Assembly: GCA_030272585.1 (NCBI GenBank)
Contig: BSYQ01000001.1
Span: forward strand, 1,364,001-1,428,000
Length of the DNA stretch: 64,000 bases
Direction: 5' to 3'
Origin: Bryopsis sp. KO-2023
Lineage: Eukaryota; Chlorophyta; Ulvophyceae; Bryopsidales; Bryopsidaceae
The translations under genes were made by a program, and so were the position numbers. The notes under the pieces are model-generated. The model was not told the DNA's origin and ran no database searches. It worked only from the letters and a program-made list of their open reading frames with translations. Below are positions 12,636 to 24,914 of the stretch, in pieces. Position 1 is the stretch's first letter; the number at the start of each line of letters is the position of its first letter.

Positions 12636-15600
12636 TCATCTCCGACCTCGCCCAGGCACAACCAACACAATTAACGAATCATTGGACATGACCTCAATGC
12701 CCAGCGATTTTGCTGCCGACTCCGTGGGTGGAATCAAAAACATGGTTCTATCTCCTTTACCCCCACTGCTTGATCCTCTCAAATGCACCACTCCCGCCCT
12801 CGTCCTATCTGTCAGATATTTAATAAACTCCTTTAATTTGCTGTGATCATTGGAACTGTTCCCTGCTGACAATCGAAGCAGCACACGGTCCTGGGTACCA
12901 TGTACCGGCTTCAGTGCAGTGTTGATATCCACTCTCAACCGAACATCAAGCACGTCAGGCCATTCCAGTGGCTCCCTTCCGGACAACCCAGCCACGCAGT
13001 TCTCAGAGTTCTGCCAGCAAACCAATCTGCACATCGTGACACCACTTTTTGCCAAATTCCCTGACCAGTAAGGTCGCCTAGCCTGTGGAGTGGTTGAGTC
13101 CCTCTCAAACCTCCTGTGGCTCCGATCGAACGAAGACCCATTCTCATGCCCTCCCCATCTGTCTGCAGCCTTATCAGGATTAGCGGAGGCGAGCGGTGGG
13201 GGAGGGGGCGGTGGGGAACCAGGCACACTTGATTCAGGTAATGGAGGGGGGGGCTGTCTGGGCGGTGGAGGTTGAGGGAAATGCCTCGGAGAACGGTTTG
13301 ATCCATCGGTTGCCTGTGTTCCCCAATTGCCAGGTGGGAGCATTGGGTTTGGCTGTGTTCCACCACGGCCAGCTTTCCATGTCGTCTCCTGCGCACGAGA
13401 ATGGCCAGGTCTGCTTTCCACTTGCGATGGATTTGTGGGAGGTGGGGGGCAGGGCTCCTGGCTGTAGTTTTGTTTATCGATCGGCTCCAGACAATCCAAG
13501 GAAGGAGTTACCATGCTGATGAATTGAAGCTCCAGCAAGAAACCTGGCCGACCACCACACCATCATTAACAACTATCGACAAAATTCAAACGAAACTTCT
13601 AGCTCCACATCAATCCACTCACTGAAACCTCATCCCTTTTTCTGAAACACACCCATCGAGACTCACCTGGACAAGCCCCATTGACGACAATAATATGCCT
13701 TGGAGGTGGCAGGTTCGCATTGTGCAGAGAGTTGAGGACATCACGCTCTTGATCATGACTGGGGGCACCTCCCACCCAGACGCACGTGCTGATGGGGTCC
13801 AGCAGATGGCAGGGATTTCCAGCTGCAGGGACCGTCGCACAGATCCGTCGGCCTCCAGAGAGAACAGGGTTGTTCAGGATGTGATGGCAGCACAACGACG
13901 CCTCCCTGGCAGACCGTGTTCTTGATTTTTCAGGCGACAATCCTACAAATAGAGGGATGCAGATGGATGCCGGCAACACCAGAAAATGAGGTTTCGAGTC
14001 TAACCACTCATGCATACCCTTGTAGGTTACGTCGGTCCCACGTGGTGTTTTTTACCATAAAATGTACATTAATATATATGTGGATGGTTATATTTCTGAT
14101 CAACGGCAGGGATGTTCCAACCCCTCCACCTCGTCGTTTATAAAAGAACAGAAAAAAGACGGAAGCGGAGCTATGCAGCTGAGTGAACTCACCTAGGGGA
14201 TCTAAAGATAACCAGAGCTTTGTCATGGCATGGGGCCGATGGGAAGATAATCGCATCCACGGTTCCGTACTGAGAACATATGGGACCCAGGTTTTCTTTT
14301 CTGAGGGGGTGAGGCAGAGCTGCAAACCACAAGCATGGGCCATCGTCGTGGCGGGGTAAAACTGTGGTGGGCATCAAGTGGGCAGTCTCTGGAAAAAAAA
14401 AGACAAGAAAGAGAGAGTTCAGGAGATATGGAGGATGGACCCTGCACACACTTGTTGCAATTTTCCCGGGAGCCAGAGCTACACTGAGCCCAAAAAGGTA
14501 ACTGCGGGCAGTCATTCTTGTCGTTTTTTCCCCATCAATATCATTCATGGTAGAATTTCTTTTCAGGACGAGCTGCTCACCACTGTTCCATTGAGGTTGG
14601 AAAATCCCAGAATCAGCAGGCGGCCTGCACCCAAAACAAAATGCCGGTTATATTGTTTCATCATACCACAATTCCAACGAAGCCAGCCGACTTCTGCACA
14701 CATTTTCCTGTTGAGGCAGATATCAACTGACAAACCTCTATTCTTGATCCATCATTGACTTCAATCCTCCCATTGAGCACCACCCATCAAAATAAACACA
14801 TATTGGTTTCGTGGATAAACTATACTTCCAAATAAATCCCCAATACCTGCTGAAGCCTGAAGATGTCCTGGGCATGATCTTAGACTCCGATTCCAGGGTC
14901 CGAGTCTGGAGATGGGGAGGGTGCAAGCTGGATGGAGCCCCATGCCTAGCTCCGTGTAAGGTTGTTCCAGTTCGATGCCTCTGTTCATTCTCAGTGTATG
15001 ATTTCTGTTGTGGTGGCAATTTCTGCATCAATTCGTCCAAGAGGTGATGGTAGCTCCTTTGGCAACTCCCTGCCTCTGTGAATGAAAGAGAAAAATCAAG
15101 ACATAAGCACCACCATCCCACACGCGCCCACAGCAATGGAAAATGGTGCCCACCGTTTCTTTTCACACTAACTGTGCTGCACTCGAATACAAAGCAAAAC
15201 ACCCCATTCCAACTAATTATTCCCCCCCCCCTCCTCCTTTTCCACCAAATTTAGCCAAAAAAAACTCACCCTGCATGAGTCCATAGACTGTCTGACTGAG
15301 CCATCTCATAGTTTCTGGATGTTTCGAGAGCACCTCGACAGCCAGAGGCGCTCTGCTCCCATTGGAATGCTCGTATCTCCGAGACCCATAGGAACAGTCT
15401 GACATGCTGATCCTGTCCGATAACAGGAGTTTTTCAAACACCATGGTTGCCCCCGCGGAAGCTGTTCCATCCCCTTCCCTCCAGGCACTCAAGCATTGAG
15501 ACAAGAACTCCCGTGGGATGACTCGAAAAGCTTTCTCGCAGGAACCCAGCATCAAGTTGATATCCTTGGGACGGGTGGATACCCCGTTCGAGGATGGCCC

Positions 15601-16499
15601 ACTATGAGGTGGCCTGTGTGCGCGCACCAGCTGCCTGAACCATGGAGAAGGACAACAGCAACTAGTGAATGGCTTGTTTCTATTCAGCTCAACAGATAAT
15701 GGAATTATCCAGAGCTGGATAATTCCAGCTCTTTAAAGGAGGTGACTTGACTGGACTCTTCCCCCCCCAAAAAAAGGGGATACCCTAGTTATATTATTCG
15801 ACACCACTATGCATATATAAATAATAAACCAGCCCAACTGTCTGTTCAAGAAGCTGTCCAAGGTTCACACCTGAGCACACAATGCACCACTTTCCCCAAG
15901 ATCTCATCTGGCCTGTCTGTGAAAGATGCAGCCTTGTCACAGACGACTCCCAGACCCTCCAGCACATCCATTCTAAGAGAATCGACAATGGCTTGATGGC
16001 TTGATTCCCCAACGGGCCCCTCCGCACACAACTCCAAAAGACAGTCGACCGCCCGAGGAAAACTTTCTCGAAACTCCCCCATGAACTTGGGTATCAATCT
16101 GGCAGCCAGTCTCTTCCCTGCCGTTGACCCTGGAGGTGGACACGATGTCGGTTCGCTGTTGAGGTCGGAACGAGGGAGGTTTCGGAGCGTGATTACGAAC
16201 GTTGGAGAAAACGTGATTTGCTTGGGGACGAATCTAAGCTTACCTCGGACTCCGTCGAGAATCAGGTCCAGACATTCCACTCTTTTCTCCCTATCACCAC
16301 CGCCCGACGATAACACGACGTACGCTTCGTAGATTACCCTCACTTCCCCTCTGATCTCCTCCCTCTCGTTGAAACCACCGTCGGGCGCATCCGTTTCCGC
16401 ACACTCCAGCGCTTGTGATATGTAGGCCTTTCGTTTTTTCATGGGCAAGGGATCGGGGGACCGTTTTCGTTTGACTTGCCTGGAAGTATCGACCTCCAT
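12636..16499 (-). CDS. API5-like / RRM / SPOC domain protein, 8 exons, about 879 aa
   Basis: Exons: 16499-16244, 16129-15871, 15634-15270, 15075-14847, 14624-14452, 14388-14193, 13920-13667, 13543-12636. Phases agree at every junction and the total (2640 nt) closes at a TGA. Residues about 50-165 resemble the helical repeats of apoptosis inhibitor 5 (joined exons 1-2 read DGVRGSTAGKRLAARLIPKF). Residues about 445-525 form an RRM close to the third RRM of plant FPA (LWFAALP, VIFRS, HHILNNPVLSGGRRI). A second RRM-like unit starts at CVWVGG. A Pro-rich linker leads to a C-terminal SPOC domain (about 740-875; YWSGNLAKSGV, RAGVVHL, TMFLIPP). FPA/Spen proteins act in RNA 3'-end processing and chromatin silencing, and API5 is a nuclear RNA-linked protein, so a nuclear RNA role is inferred. 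The acceptor at 13921 (CAAG) is weak. The first intron (114 nt) has no stop and is a multiple of three, so it may be retained. Confidence 0.75.
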
Positions 16500-17162
16500 C
16501 GCACGCACCAACCTCTCTAAACAATTTCCCTCGTTTCTTTTTTTTCTTTCTGACCACCCCTCAGCTACCGAGATTCAACCTCTCGAAAATTTCCACAAAA
16601 GAAAAAAAAAAGTGACTCTCGGTTTGGAGACTAAACTGGACTGGCTTTGGAGAGAGGTTTTCACGGCAACGTCGTATTTTCCGTCAGAACCCTTTCAACC
16701 CCCGAACAGTTTTCTTCCTGTTTTTGTTTCGCCGACTTCACCGTCCACTCTTAGCGACGCTCGCTATTTCGACGCTTTTTCTTCCGATTGCGGGCGGTGG
16801 GTTTGTGAAGTTTTCCCGACAACGCGGCGATAAAAAAAGACAAAGCGTGCCACTTTTAACTCCGAACCACCGCAGCTCATTTATGGTGGACGGGGAATAT
16901 TTGATCCCCAGAACCTGATTTGAAAGGGTGCTGACGTACGATTGAATGGTACGAAACTTACGTAACACCGCTGCTCCATTTGTGTTTTTTTTCCGTTTCG
17001 TTCGAATTTTGTACCACTCCAAACGCAGTTCTTTTTTCTGTGCATCGATGGCAGCCGTTTTTCGTACGCTTGAGGGTCGCTCTTGACGACTCAGGCCAGT
17101 GTAACGAGAAGAAAGAAAATTCCAAACGACGGGCGAGACGCGAAAGGGAAAAAACAACAGCA
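16500..17162. promoter_or_regulatory. Divergent promoter region
   Basis: These 663 bases separate the start codons of the API5-like gene (leftward) and the COPI-associated gene (rightward). The stretch is expected to hold both promoters and 5' UTRs. No clear TATA box or specific operator was identified. Confidence 0.5.
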
Positions 17163-18413
17163 ATGGCGGATGAGGAGAGGGGGGAAGCGAATCCCCAACC
17201 CCCACCCAGGCGTTCTGCTCGGTTCGATTGTTTCTTGTTCGTCTGTCGAGTGCTGAACATCGCCACTGGCGTGTGTGCTTTGCTCTGTTTGATTGCCCAT
17301 GGAATGGCTTTCGTCGCGGGGGATGCTTTGTTCCAGGTTGGTGGGGGTGGGGGGCAACCCCATGTCTGACAGTTTATAGAGTTTTTTTTTAATGTTTTTG
17401 AGCTGATGCATATCGTGGAAGGGATCTTCCTTGGGTGGATTTGAGAGTCTGACATAAGAGAAAAATTTGTATGAAAACCAAGGATCAATTGAAAAAAAAA
17501 ATAACCTGGGTTGCAGAAACAAATCAGTTGCTAGACGGCTGTCTTAGAAGACTTGTTGTAGAGATTCCAAAGCAAACACGAAAGGAAACTCTTGTACAGC
17601 AGCGATTTACCTCAATATTTAAACCTTTCTTTTTTCTTTTTGTTTTTTTTTTCACGGCAATCAGAGCTATGACAGCATGAAGAGGCAAACCCTTCGAATA
17701 TTTGGAATTCTGTTTTCTGCATTGGTGGCCCTCGTTGAAACGGAGTGGGAAACGTTCCTCGTTCAGCTGCGATTGTTGGATGGGTGGTCATTGAGGGGTC
17801 TCTTCCAGTTGTTTCTGGGGATCCTCACCCTGGAATTGGCCACCTCCAAGGGGGATCACGACTTTGACAAATCTGTCAACCTGTACGGCACAGTGTCCGG
17901 GATTTCGCTGATTTGCTGTGCTGGGGTGTATTTTCTCGGAGGCATGCTTTGTTTTGGAAAGATTAAACGAGGTGAGTTGGCCGAGGATGGATCCGATGGT
18001 AGTTTCCTACAGGAGAAGCGTTTTTTTTTGTTTTTTTTTATTTAGGTGAAAAACTTTCGAGGCATGTGTTGGTTCAGTTTTTTTAAATGATATTGTGGGG
18101 AAAAAGGGTCGAAAGAAGAAAACTGGATGAACCACTGGGTACAAACAGTGGCAAATCAACCTTGGGCCTTCTGATTTTCCACACGTGACCAGCTGTTGTT
18201 ATTCAATATGCATCCTTACTCCTCGGAGCCCCCACCGAATCAAAGGTGAACAGTCCTGATGTTTTTGTTGCTGGTGCTTTTTTTCTTACAGCTTGGCATA
18301 GAAAAATCGGTCAGAGGGCGGCTGAAAAGGGTCGTTTGGAGAAAGACTTGCAAGCTTTGCAATCCAAGCAGACGGAGCTTCAAGGACTCCTGTCTCGATA
18401 TGCCAACGAGTGA
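17163..18413 (+). CDS. COPI-associated (TVP15-like) Golgi membrane protein, 200 aa
   Basis: Three exons (17163-17336, 17665-17971, 18292-18413) join in phase to a 200-residue protein. Exon 1 carries a Pro/Arg N-terminus and a first hydrophobic segment (VLNIATGVCALLCLIAHGMA). Exon 2 supplies more membrane segments (ILFSALVALVETEW, GLFQLFLGILTLELA, GISLICCAGVYFLGGMLCF). Exon 3 is a charged, coiled-coil-like tail (RLEKDLQALQSKQTELQGLL). Four membrane helices with an ETEW-type motif match the COPI_assoc family (fungal Tvp15, plant and protist homologues), tied to Golgi vesicle traffic. The cytosolic coiled-coil tail is typical of the plant and protist versions. Introns have GTTGGT and GTGAGT donors. 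Confidence 0.7.
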
Positions 18414-19251
18414 GGCTTTCATGAAAAAACAGCTGGTTTCTGATGGAAGGGGGGGGGGTGGGAGGGGGTCGGCTCAGCTGGGGTGGTCAATCTGGAAGAT
18501 GCATCGATTCGCTAGGTTTTTGTTGCCTCAACGCAGTGAGAGTAGCGGAGGATATTTTTTTTTCCTGGTTTTTGTTACCGAAACATTTGAGGCCATGAGG
18601 GAGCAGGGTCAGCTCGGATGGGTAATTCTTAATAGCGGGAAGCATTGTAAGAGTATGATGTAAAATAATGGCCGAAAATGTCGAGTTCTGGCGTGGATCC
18701 ATTGTGAAGGATGTTTTTCAAACCAATGCCCTGGACAAATATAGTAGCATCCTTGCATGCATTCTTACAATGACGGGCTTCTGGAGGCTTTCAGTCTTGA
18801 TGTGACACATAAAAAAACAGGGGAAAAAAAAATTGCAAGAACTATATATACTGAAAGAGTCAAGTGGCTTTCAGTTGAACGTGCTGTGTAATTTTTGCTT
18901 TTCCTTTTGCAGAAATGGAGTTGCCAGACACTTTGCTTTGTTGGAGTTGGGATTGTAGCCTTTCAGGATCTCAGCAATTGATAGGTTTCACCAGAGCCTC
19001 AGCTAATATTATTTACAAAAAATCTGTCCATAAAAAGAAGTCAATCACTCCACGGAGCCAACACTTCACTTCAAAAATTAGGTAGAAATAAAAAAAATAA
19101 TAAACGATCGGTCAGGAGTCAGTCAACCAGCACCTGATAAGCGAAACCCATCCACACACACACACACACATAAACAATCACTCTCTTCTCAAACTTCCCA
19201 CTCATTCCAACCCCCTTGGCAAAAAAATGGACAAAAAAAAACATCTGCTTT
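18414..19251. other. Convergent 3' intergenic region
   Basis: It lies between the 3' ends of the COPI-associated gene (+) and the ARID-Hsp20 gene (-). It contains G-runs near 18,451, a (CA)n microsatellite near 19,157 and AATAAA-like stretches near 19,100. No gene is seen. Confidence 0.5.
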
Positions 19252-22200
19252 TTACGCAACATCTGTGACCCTGATGTACAGTTGCCCATGAAGCGTTAAC
19301 AAAGCTCTGGCAGATTTTGCAGCGATGTTGGTGGGGAGGAGAATTTCTTTTCTGAAGGATTCCACCCCCCATAGATGAGCCACCGCCTTGTCTTTGGGCT
19401 CTCCTTCCACCACCACACGGCCTTCGTTGTAACATTGGATTACTAATTCATCCATGTTGAAACCCGGAACCAGCAGAAACACTTCAAATCCATCTGGCTC
19501 CAGCACGCGCTGAATCTGGACAAAATTTCAACGAGAAAATGAAACATAAACAACTGAGGATGCTTTATCATTTTTCAAAAAATGCCGATGGACTCTCCAG
19601 AGCCCCAAAACGATCGATATGAATTCAAACAAAAAATAAAAATAAAATCTTATTATTATTAGATAAAGAACCATTTACAATCAATTTTTTTTTTCCATTT
19701 TAAACCCCACTCGGTCTGGATGTTATGACAGAGTTGAACACTTCTTTAAAAAAATGAAAAGAAATTGCGCTCACCATGTAGCCATCCCCGCGCTCTCTGT
19801 ACTTCACTTGAGGGCGAACAATTCGATTGTCACGATCGCCCCCGGTGAAAGGTCTGGACCTTTTCCACCAGCCAGACGTCTGCTTTTGGGCGTCCGGCCG
19901 ACCTCGGGGCTGATAAGGCACAAGTGCCAATTTCTTTGCCCTTCAAGAAAACCATCACACATCAAACTTTTTTGCCCCCTTCAAAATTCTTCTTCTTTTT
20001 TTTCCCCTCTCGAAAAGTGAAATATTTTTTCAAGAAACAAAATTGTTTTTGAGGTTGGATGATGCCTCGCCCTCCCCAGCTTCCTGAAGTTGCACTCTGG
20101 CATTCATTCACCCCTCTCCCCCCCCCCAAAAAAAAAAAAAAGAAAAAATATTAATTATATTATTATTATTATTTTAAAAAAGATAAAAATAAAAACGAAA
20201 GAAAGAAGGCAAACGGTTTGAAGACAGGTACAATCTATTGGCAAAAATTCAAAAACTCACAAACAATAAATTACGAACAATTGGATCCCTTAGATATCGA
20301 TCACCACAAGAGTTGACCCAAAAAAATACCCACGAAGCTGACCTTTTGTCACTCCCAGGCCTTTTCGACCCTCCTGCAACGCCACCGTTCGCTTGTGAGC
20401 AGTGATTTCTAGTCCTGACCCCCCCACCGTTCACCTCCCCACTCGGCCCTTCCAATCCACAACTCGCTGCATTATGATCGCTCCGGCCATCCCCAGCCAA
20501 TCCATTATCAACACTGATGGTTCGCCGCGAAGATGTGGTGATGTCCTTCTCCCCCTCCACAAGATTTCCATCATGCACAACGATTGCTCGTTCGCTGTTT
20601 GGTTTCAGCGACCCTTTGCTTTTTTTGCTGGCCCTTTGAAAGCGATCATCGGAAAATCTATCAGCTTTGGATGGTGAAGTGGGAGGGTCGCTCAACCCGG
20701 CCTCTTCTGCACACTCCATGTCTTTCAGCTCCGAGTCTGTGACTTGTTCAGAGCTGTCGGTGGCTTGGAATTTGTGCCCTCCTTTTTTACCCTCCAGGTT
20801 TCTCGGAGAACTTCTGTTGAGCTGGGGGTCATGCTCCGAAACATTGAGTGCAGAAAGACCCCTCGAATCTATGACTAAACCAGATGATGATCTTGGCCGA
20901 AGTCGGGATGTGGCTCTCTCAATTTGCACAGCCTTTATCCCACCAAGACAAAAAAAATCAGAGCCACTCTTTTCAGTCACTCTTTTCAATCACTCTTTTT
21001 CAGTCACTCTTTTTCATTGAAACAGAGAGAGAGTCCATTCACGAAAGAGCAGGGTTTTCACCTTCTTTGAGCGGGCTGAATTCCTGGTGTAAGGGCTGGA
21101 CCCTGTTGCCCTTTCTATCGTTTGCATTCTTTTCTTGCTTGGCTGTGCCGCCAGTGACCCCTCTGGAGAGCGTCTGTGACTTTTCCTCTTCTTTCCTGAC
21201 AGACCCTCCGAAGATCGCTGAAAAAAAGGGGGAAAAAACCAACAAGGAATTAAAACAACGGAAGTGAATGTATTACTGAGAGCTACAGCGCAATCCCAAA
21301 GGGCTCTCTGGTGTCGTGTGAGGAAACCGCTGTGAATAGAATGTATTCTGCCGAAATAAATAAAAAAATAAAAATCTAAACCTTTGGCTGATTTTCATTT
21401 ATTTATTTATGGTATGGAATTTTTCCAACAAATGATAATTGATAATCAGCAATTTGTATCAAATTGAACATACCAGAGCACCTCTCCTAGAATCATCTGG
21501 CCCTGATATCGCTCTGCAGCCACCAAACACCTGCACATCCATAGACCCATTTCTGCATTAGACATTTTTCACAACCTTCTTCTTCTTACATTACCATTGC
21601 ATCGTTTCGATGTCGATGATTTGAACAAACAGGAAATAACCCCTAGAAAAATTGGAAGTTGTAGAGAAGTTGGAAGTTGGAAGTTGGAAGTTGTTCCAGT
21701 TGGGGTCACCTCATCAAATCCATCAGGGAAGCAACGGATATACTGCTTTTTGATCAAGAACGATAAATTCGTGCAGCTCCTGCTCAAAAAACAAAACCAC
21801 CACGCAATTCTCAGTGTCATGTCTTTTCCATGATATCTTCTGAAGTTCAAGTCCATGCACAGTGTCCGAGGATGTATTTATATTTTAGATAGATTTTTGG
21901 TGCAGAAAATACTAAATGTGTCAACTCTTTAAAAAACAAAAAAGGATAAGGATAAGGTAGTTAAGAAAAGGATTTGCTGGAGTGAAGAGCTCTGAAAACA
22001 CACACCTTGGCGGGTTGAACAGCCTTCCGATATGTGCCCATTGCTTATCATCTGTCACCTGGTAATAAATGAACAAAAACAATTCATTATCTATTTGCGT
22101 ACTATTAATATATGTGCGTGGATAATTCACAACATCTAATAACTTAAAATTATCATAATGAAAACATGTCAAGTTTTCGTATGATGGAAAAGATCGCACC

Positions 22201-22991
22201 ACATGCTAGGCTAGGTAGATAAACGAGATATCGACATTCATGAAAAGCGAATGCTAAAACAAAATCGAAGAAAACTGCGAGCATGGATAATAAACGACAA
22301 TAATAATGAATATAACAATAAGTGACTTACTTTGTCAAAACCTCCAGCCTCCTGCACCGACTTCCACAGTTTCACAACATCCAAGGGTTTGCTTTGAAAC
22401 AACGGAACCTGGGAAATGAATCAGACAAGGAATTTCTACAAAGAACTCTGGCTGCTATAATGCCATACACCAGCTTATCCATCCATGTCTGACCAGTATT
22501 ACCAAAAAAAAAAGCAAAAAAAAAAACAAGATTAAAAGCCCCAAAAATATCCCAATAACATCCCATCCCAAAAAATATATATTATATGTCGTATCCAGAA
22601 CATCAGCTTTGGTTTTTTGCGCAATCTAACATGCACGAGATACAATCTACTTCCCCAAAATGCCAAATGTCCAAAATACGCCCCACCCCGGGGAATATCC
22701 CGAACACATCGAGCAACTAGCAGACGGTTGGGAGGCTCGAAACCGGCTTGACTAGGTCAACCGCGCCCTTGCATGCCTTGAAACATGGTCCGAACTCATT
22801 GAACATGTTACCTTGAAATCGTCCCCTCGCGCTTGGTGGAACTCTTTGAGCGCCTCCATGAGACGATTCTCATCGATCTCCATTTGCCACTGACTCTGCT
22901 TTGATCTTCGCATGTCGCTGGGTTTGGAGGGAGGTGGCCTTGCCACGGACCGTTCCCCACTCCCCGTCGCGCTTCTCGTTTGAGATCCCAT
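19252..22991 (-). CDS. ARID-Hsp20 (alpha-crystallin) domain protein, 8 exons, 518 aa
   Basis: Exons: 22991-22812, 22408-22331, 22058-22006, 21779-21710, 21217-21062, 20932-20343, 19940-19775, 19515-19252. All phases agree and the total is 1557 nt. Residues about 38-127 form an ARID DNA-binding domain split over four small exons (LMEALKEFHQARG, VPLFQSKPLDVVKLWKSVQE, AGGFDKVTDDKQW). A basic, Ser-rich, probably disordered centre with nuclear-localisation-like clusters (GKKRKSHRR, PSKKR) follows. The last exon (residues 432-518) is an Hsp20/alpha-crystallin fold (FEVFLLVPGFNMDELVIQCY, GRVVVEGEP, FRKEILLP). ARID plus Hsp20-like is an architecture I know from plant nuclear proteins, whose function is little studied, so a chromatin or transcription role is an inference. 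Confidence 0.8.
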
Positions 22992-23641
22992 TTCGGTGCA
23001 AAAAAACGACGTCGCTACGTCGGAGCAAAAAAAAAGCAAAAGCTGAATCACCGAGTGGCGAACCGCAAATCCGGAGGGCAGATGTGGATCTTGCCTTCCA
23101 ACCAATTAAAAATACACGTGCAAGTCTTTTCGCCAGCAACTTGCGCTGCAAATATGCGGAGGCTGCATGTCATATTAGGTTTTGCCAGGCGGCTTGTCCA
23201 GCCGCCCGCCTCCCCCCTCCGTTTGTGTTTTCCATGGAATGTGGCGGCGTGCATGCAACCCAACATGAGATTCAATGTCGTCATTTCATCAGACATTTCT
23301 GACGACAATCATCCTTCAGTTGCACCCACACAGGTCGAATCTCAGCGATTCAACCACTGAACGTTGCCGATGCTTTCTTCGTTTTTGATCGTGGGACCGT
23401 GGCTGGATTCGCTCTTCAAAAGTGGGGGTTCTTCCACAAATGATGCGATCACGTCGATATTCCCCTACGTGTAAATTTGTCAATCTGTCATTCCATTATA
23501 TTTCGGATTGAAAGTATTTGTTTGGTGCTTGGCGGCAAGTTTTCTCGTTTTTTTTTGTCGAAGAGGATTTTTTCCGACCTCCAGCTGGTTTCTCCCAAGG
23601 GATGTTTGTTGATAGTTTTCACGTTTTCACGTCGTGTTGGT
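22992..23641. other. Upstream region of the ARID-Hsp20 gene
   Basis: This holds the probable promoter and 5' UTR. Plus-strand frames over it (about 22,900-23,360) look like chance openings, with no splice context and no recognised domain. Confidence 0.4.
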
Positions 23642-24397
23642 TTATGTGTGTTCTTTCATCTCAGTGAAAGATGAAAGAATCTCGTACAGGCTGCTGCTAT
23701 TTTGCTGTCCTGAAAAGCTGCAAGCCGTTACGATGTTTTTGAGGAATAGGATGTTGGTTAGTGGTTTGGTGACGTCTTCCCAGCATAAAATAATGAGGCT
23801 ATCTCCTATCTCTTCTTGCTTTGGTGGGCCAAGTTTCTCAATGTCCTTCACAGTGGTCAACATGTGAGCCCCTTTACTTCCATAATGTTTTCACCCCACG
23901 ACTGTGAAAAACACACTCATCCTTCATCGTTTTATCCCCACAAGAATATATACGAAAGCAGTTTTCGCCACCATTCTCACTACTGGCTGGCAATTTTGGT
24001 ATACCTCGATTCAAGAAAGAAGTTATTTTTTTCTGTCAAGACGATGGACAAACTGTCTGGGTTTTTAATTTCCATTTTTCCGCGGGGGTTACAACTTTTG
24101 TCTGGAAACCAACCAACAATTTATTTATTTATTTATTTTCCCACATTATCACATCATCTTCAACTTCCTCAAACGAGAGGACATCGCTGGTCTCTCATTC
24201 ACGATTAGCTTCTTTGGCCCGCTTGTCATTTCGAGCTCCCTGAGGAAACTCAAAACTAACTGCCCAACTGCCCTGCAAACGATTGGTTGGACAATTTGGC
24301 GAATGATCCCGGCTCTGCAGGCATGGTCAGGACAGAGTGTTTTCACTTTATGTTTTTCCAATGCATGTCTCGTTTTTCTGTTTCGTGTTTGGCTCAT
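23642..24397 (-). CDS. Possible small hypothetical gene (two open segments)
   Basis: Two minus-strand segments look coding. Segment 24397-24149 starts with ATG and encodes a basic 82-residue frame (MSQTRNRKTRHALEKHKV). Segment 23863-23642 encodes DIEKLGPPKQEEIGD and SSLYEILSSFTEMKEHT before a stop. An in-phase splice could link them (a GTGAAT donor inside segment 1 and an acceptor near GTGAAG|GACATT), but this is a guess. No family is recognised. Confidence 0.25.
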
Positions 24398-24914
24398 CTG
24401 TTTCCAAAAAATGACAAAGATAACAGCCAGATTATTAATTTATTCATATTTTGAAACCTGAAAGACAATTTGAGGTCATTGGTGATGGTTTAATCTTTCC
24501 TTCAAAAACTGATCAAAAATTCTGTTTTCGATGCTCGGGTGTGTTTAGTTTGACTGATGTGTTATGGCAAGCCAATATCTGAAATGAATTTTCACAAATA
24601 ACGGTGCTTGTTGGTGTGCGTTTCATTCCAAAAATACCAATCTGGAAATGAAAATCACCACCACCCCAACTCCAGAATACAAACATAGGATTTTAATCGC
24701 CAACAAACCACAAGCATGGAACTGCTAAAATATTTCGTCCTTTCCCACACACCCGACGAGGTCTTAACCATTTGTACGAACTGTCATCAGTCTGACCCAG
24801 TGTCGGGCCAAACACATTGCAACTTGCATATTATCCAAATAATATAAATTAGGAATTCAGCAAACTAAAAAACCAAAAAATGCTGCTGCAGAAACAGCCT
24901 GCTTGGAGCTTGTG
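24398..24914. other. Intergenic, nothing seen
   Basis: AT-rich sequence downstream of the PAN-domain gene and upstream of the doubtful small gene. It has no coding sense, repeat or RNA gene that I could detect. Confidence 0.4.
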
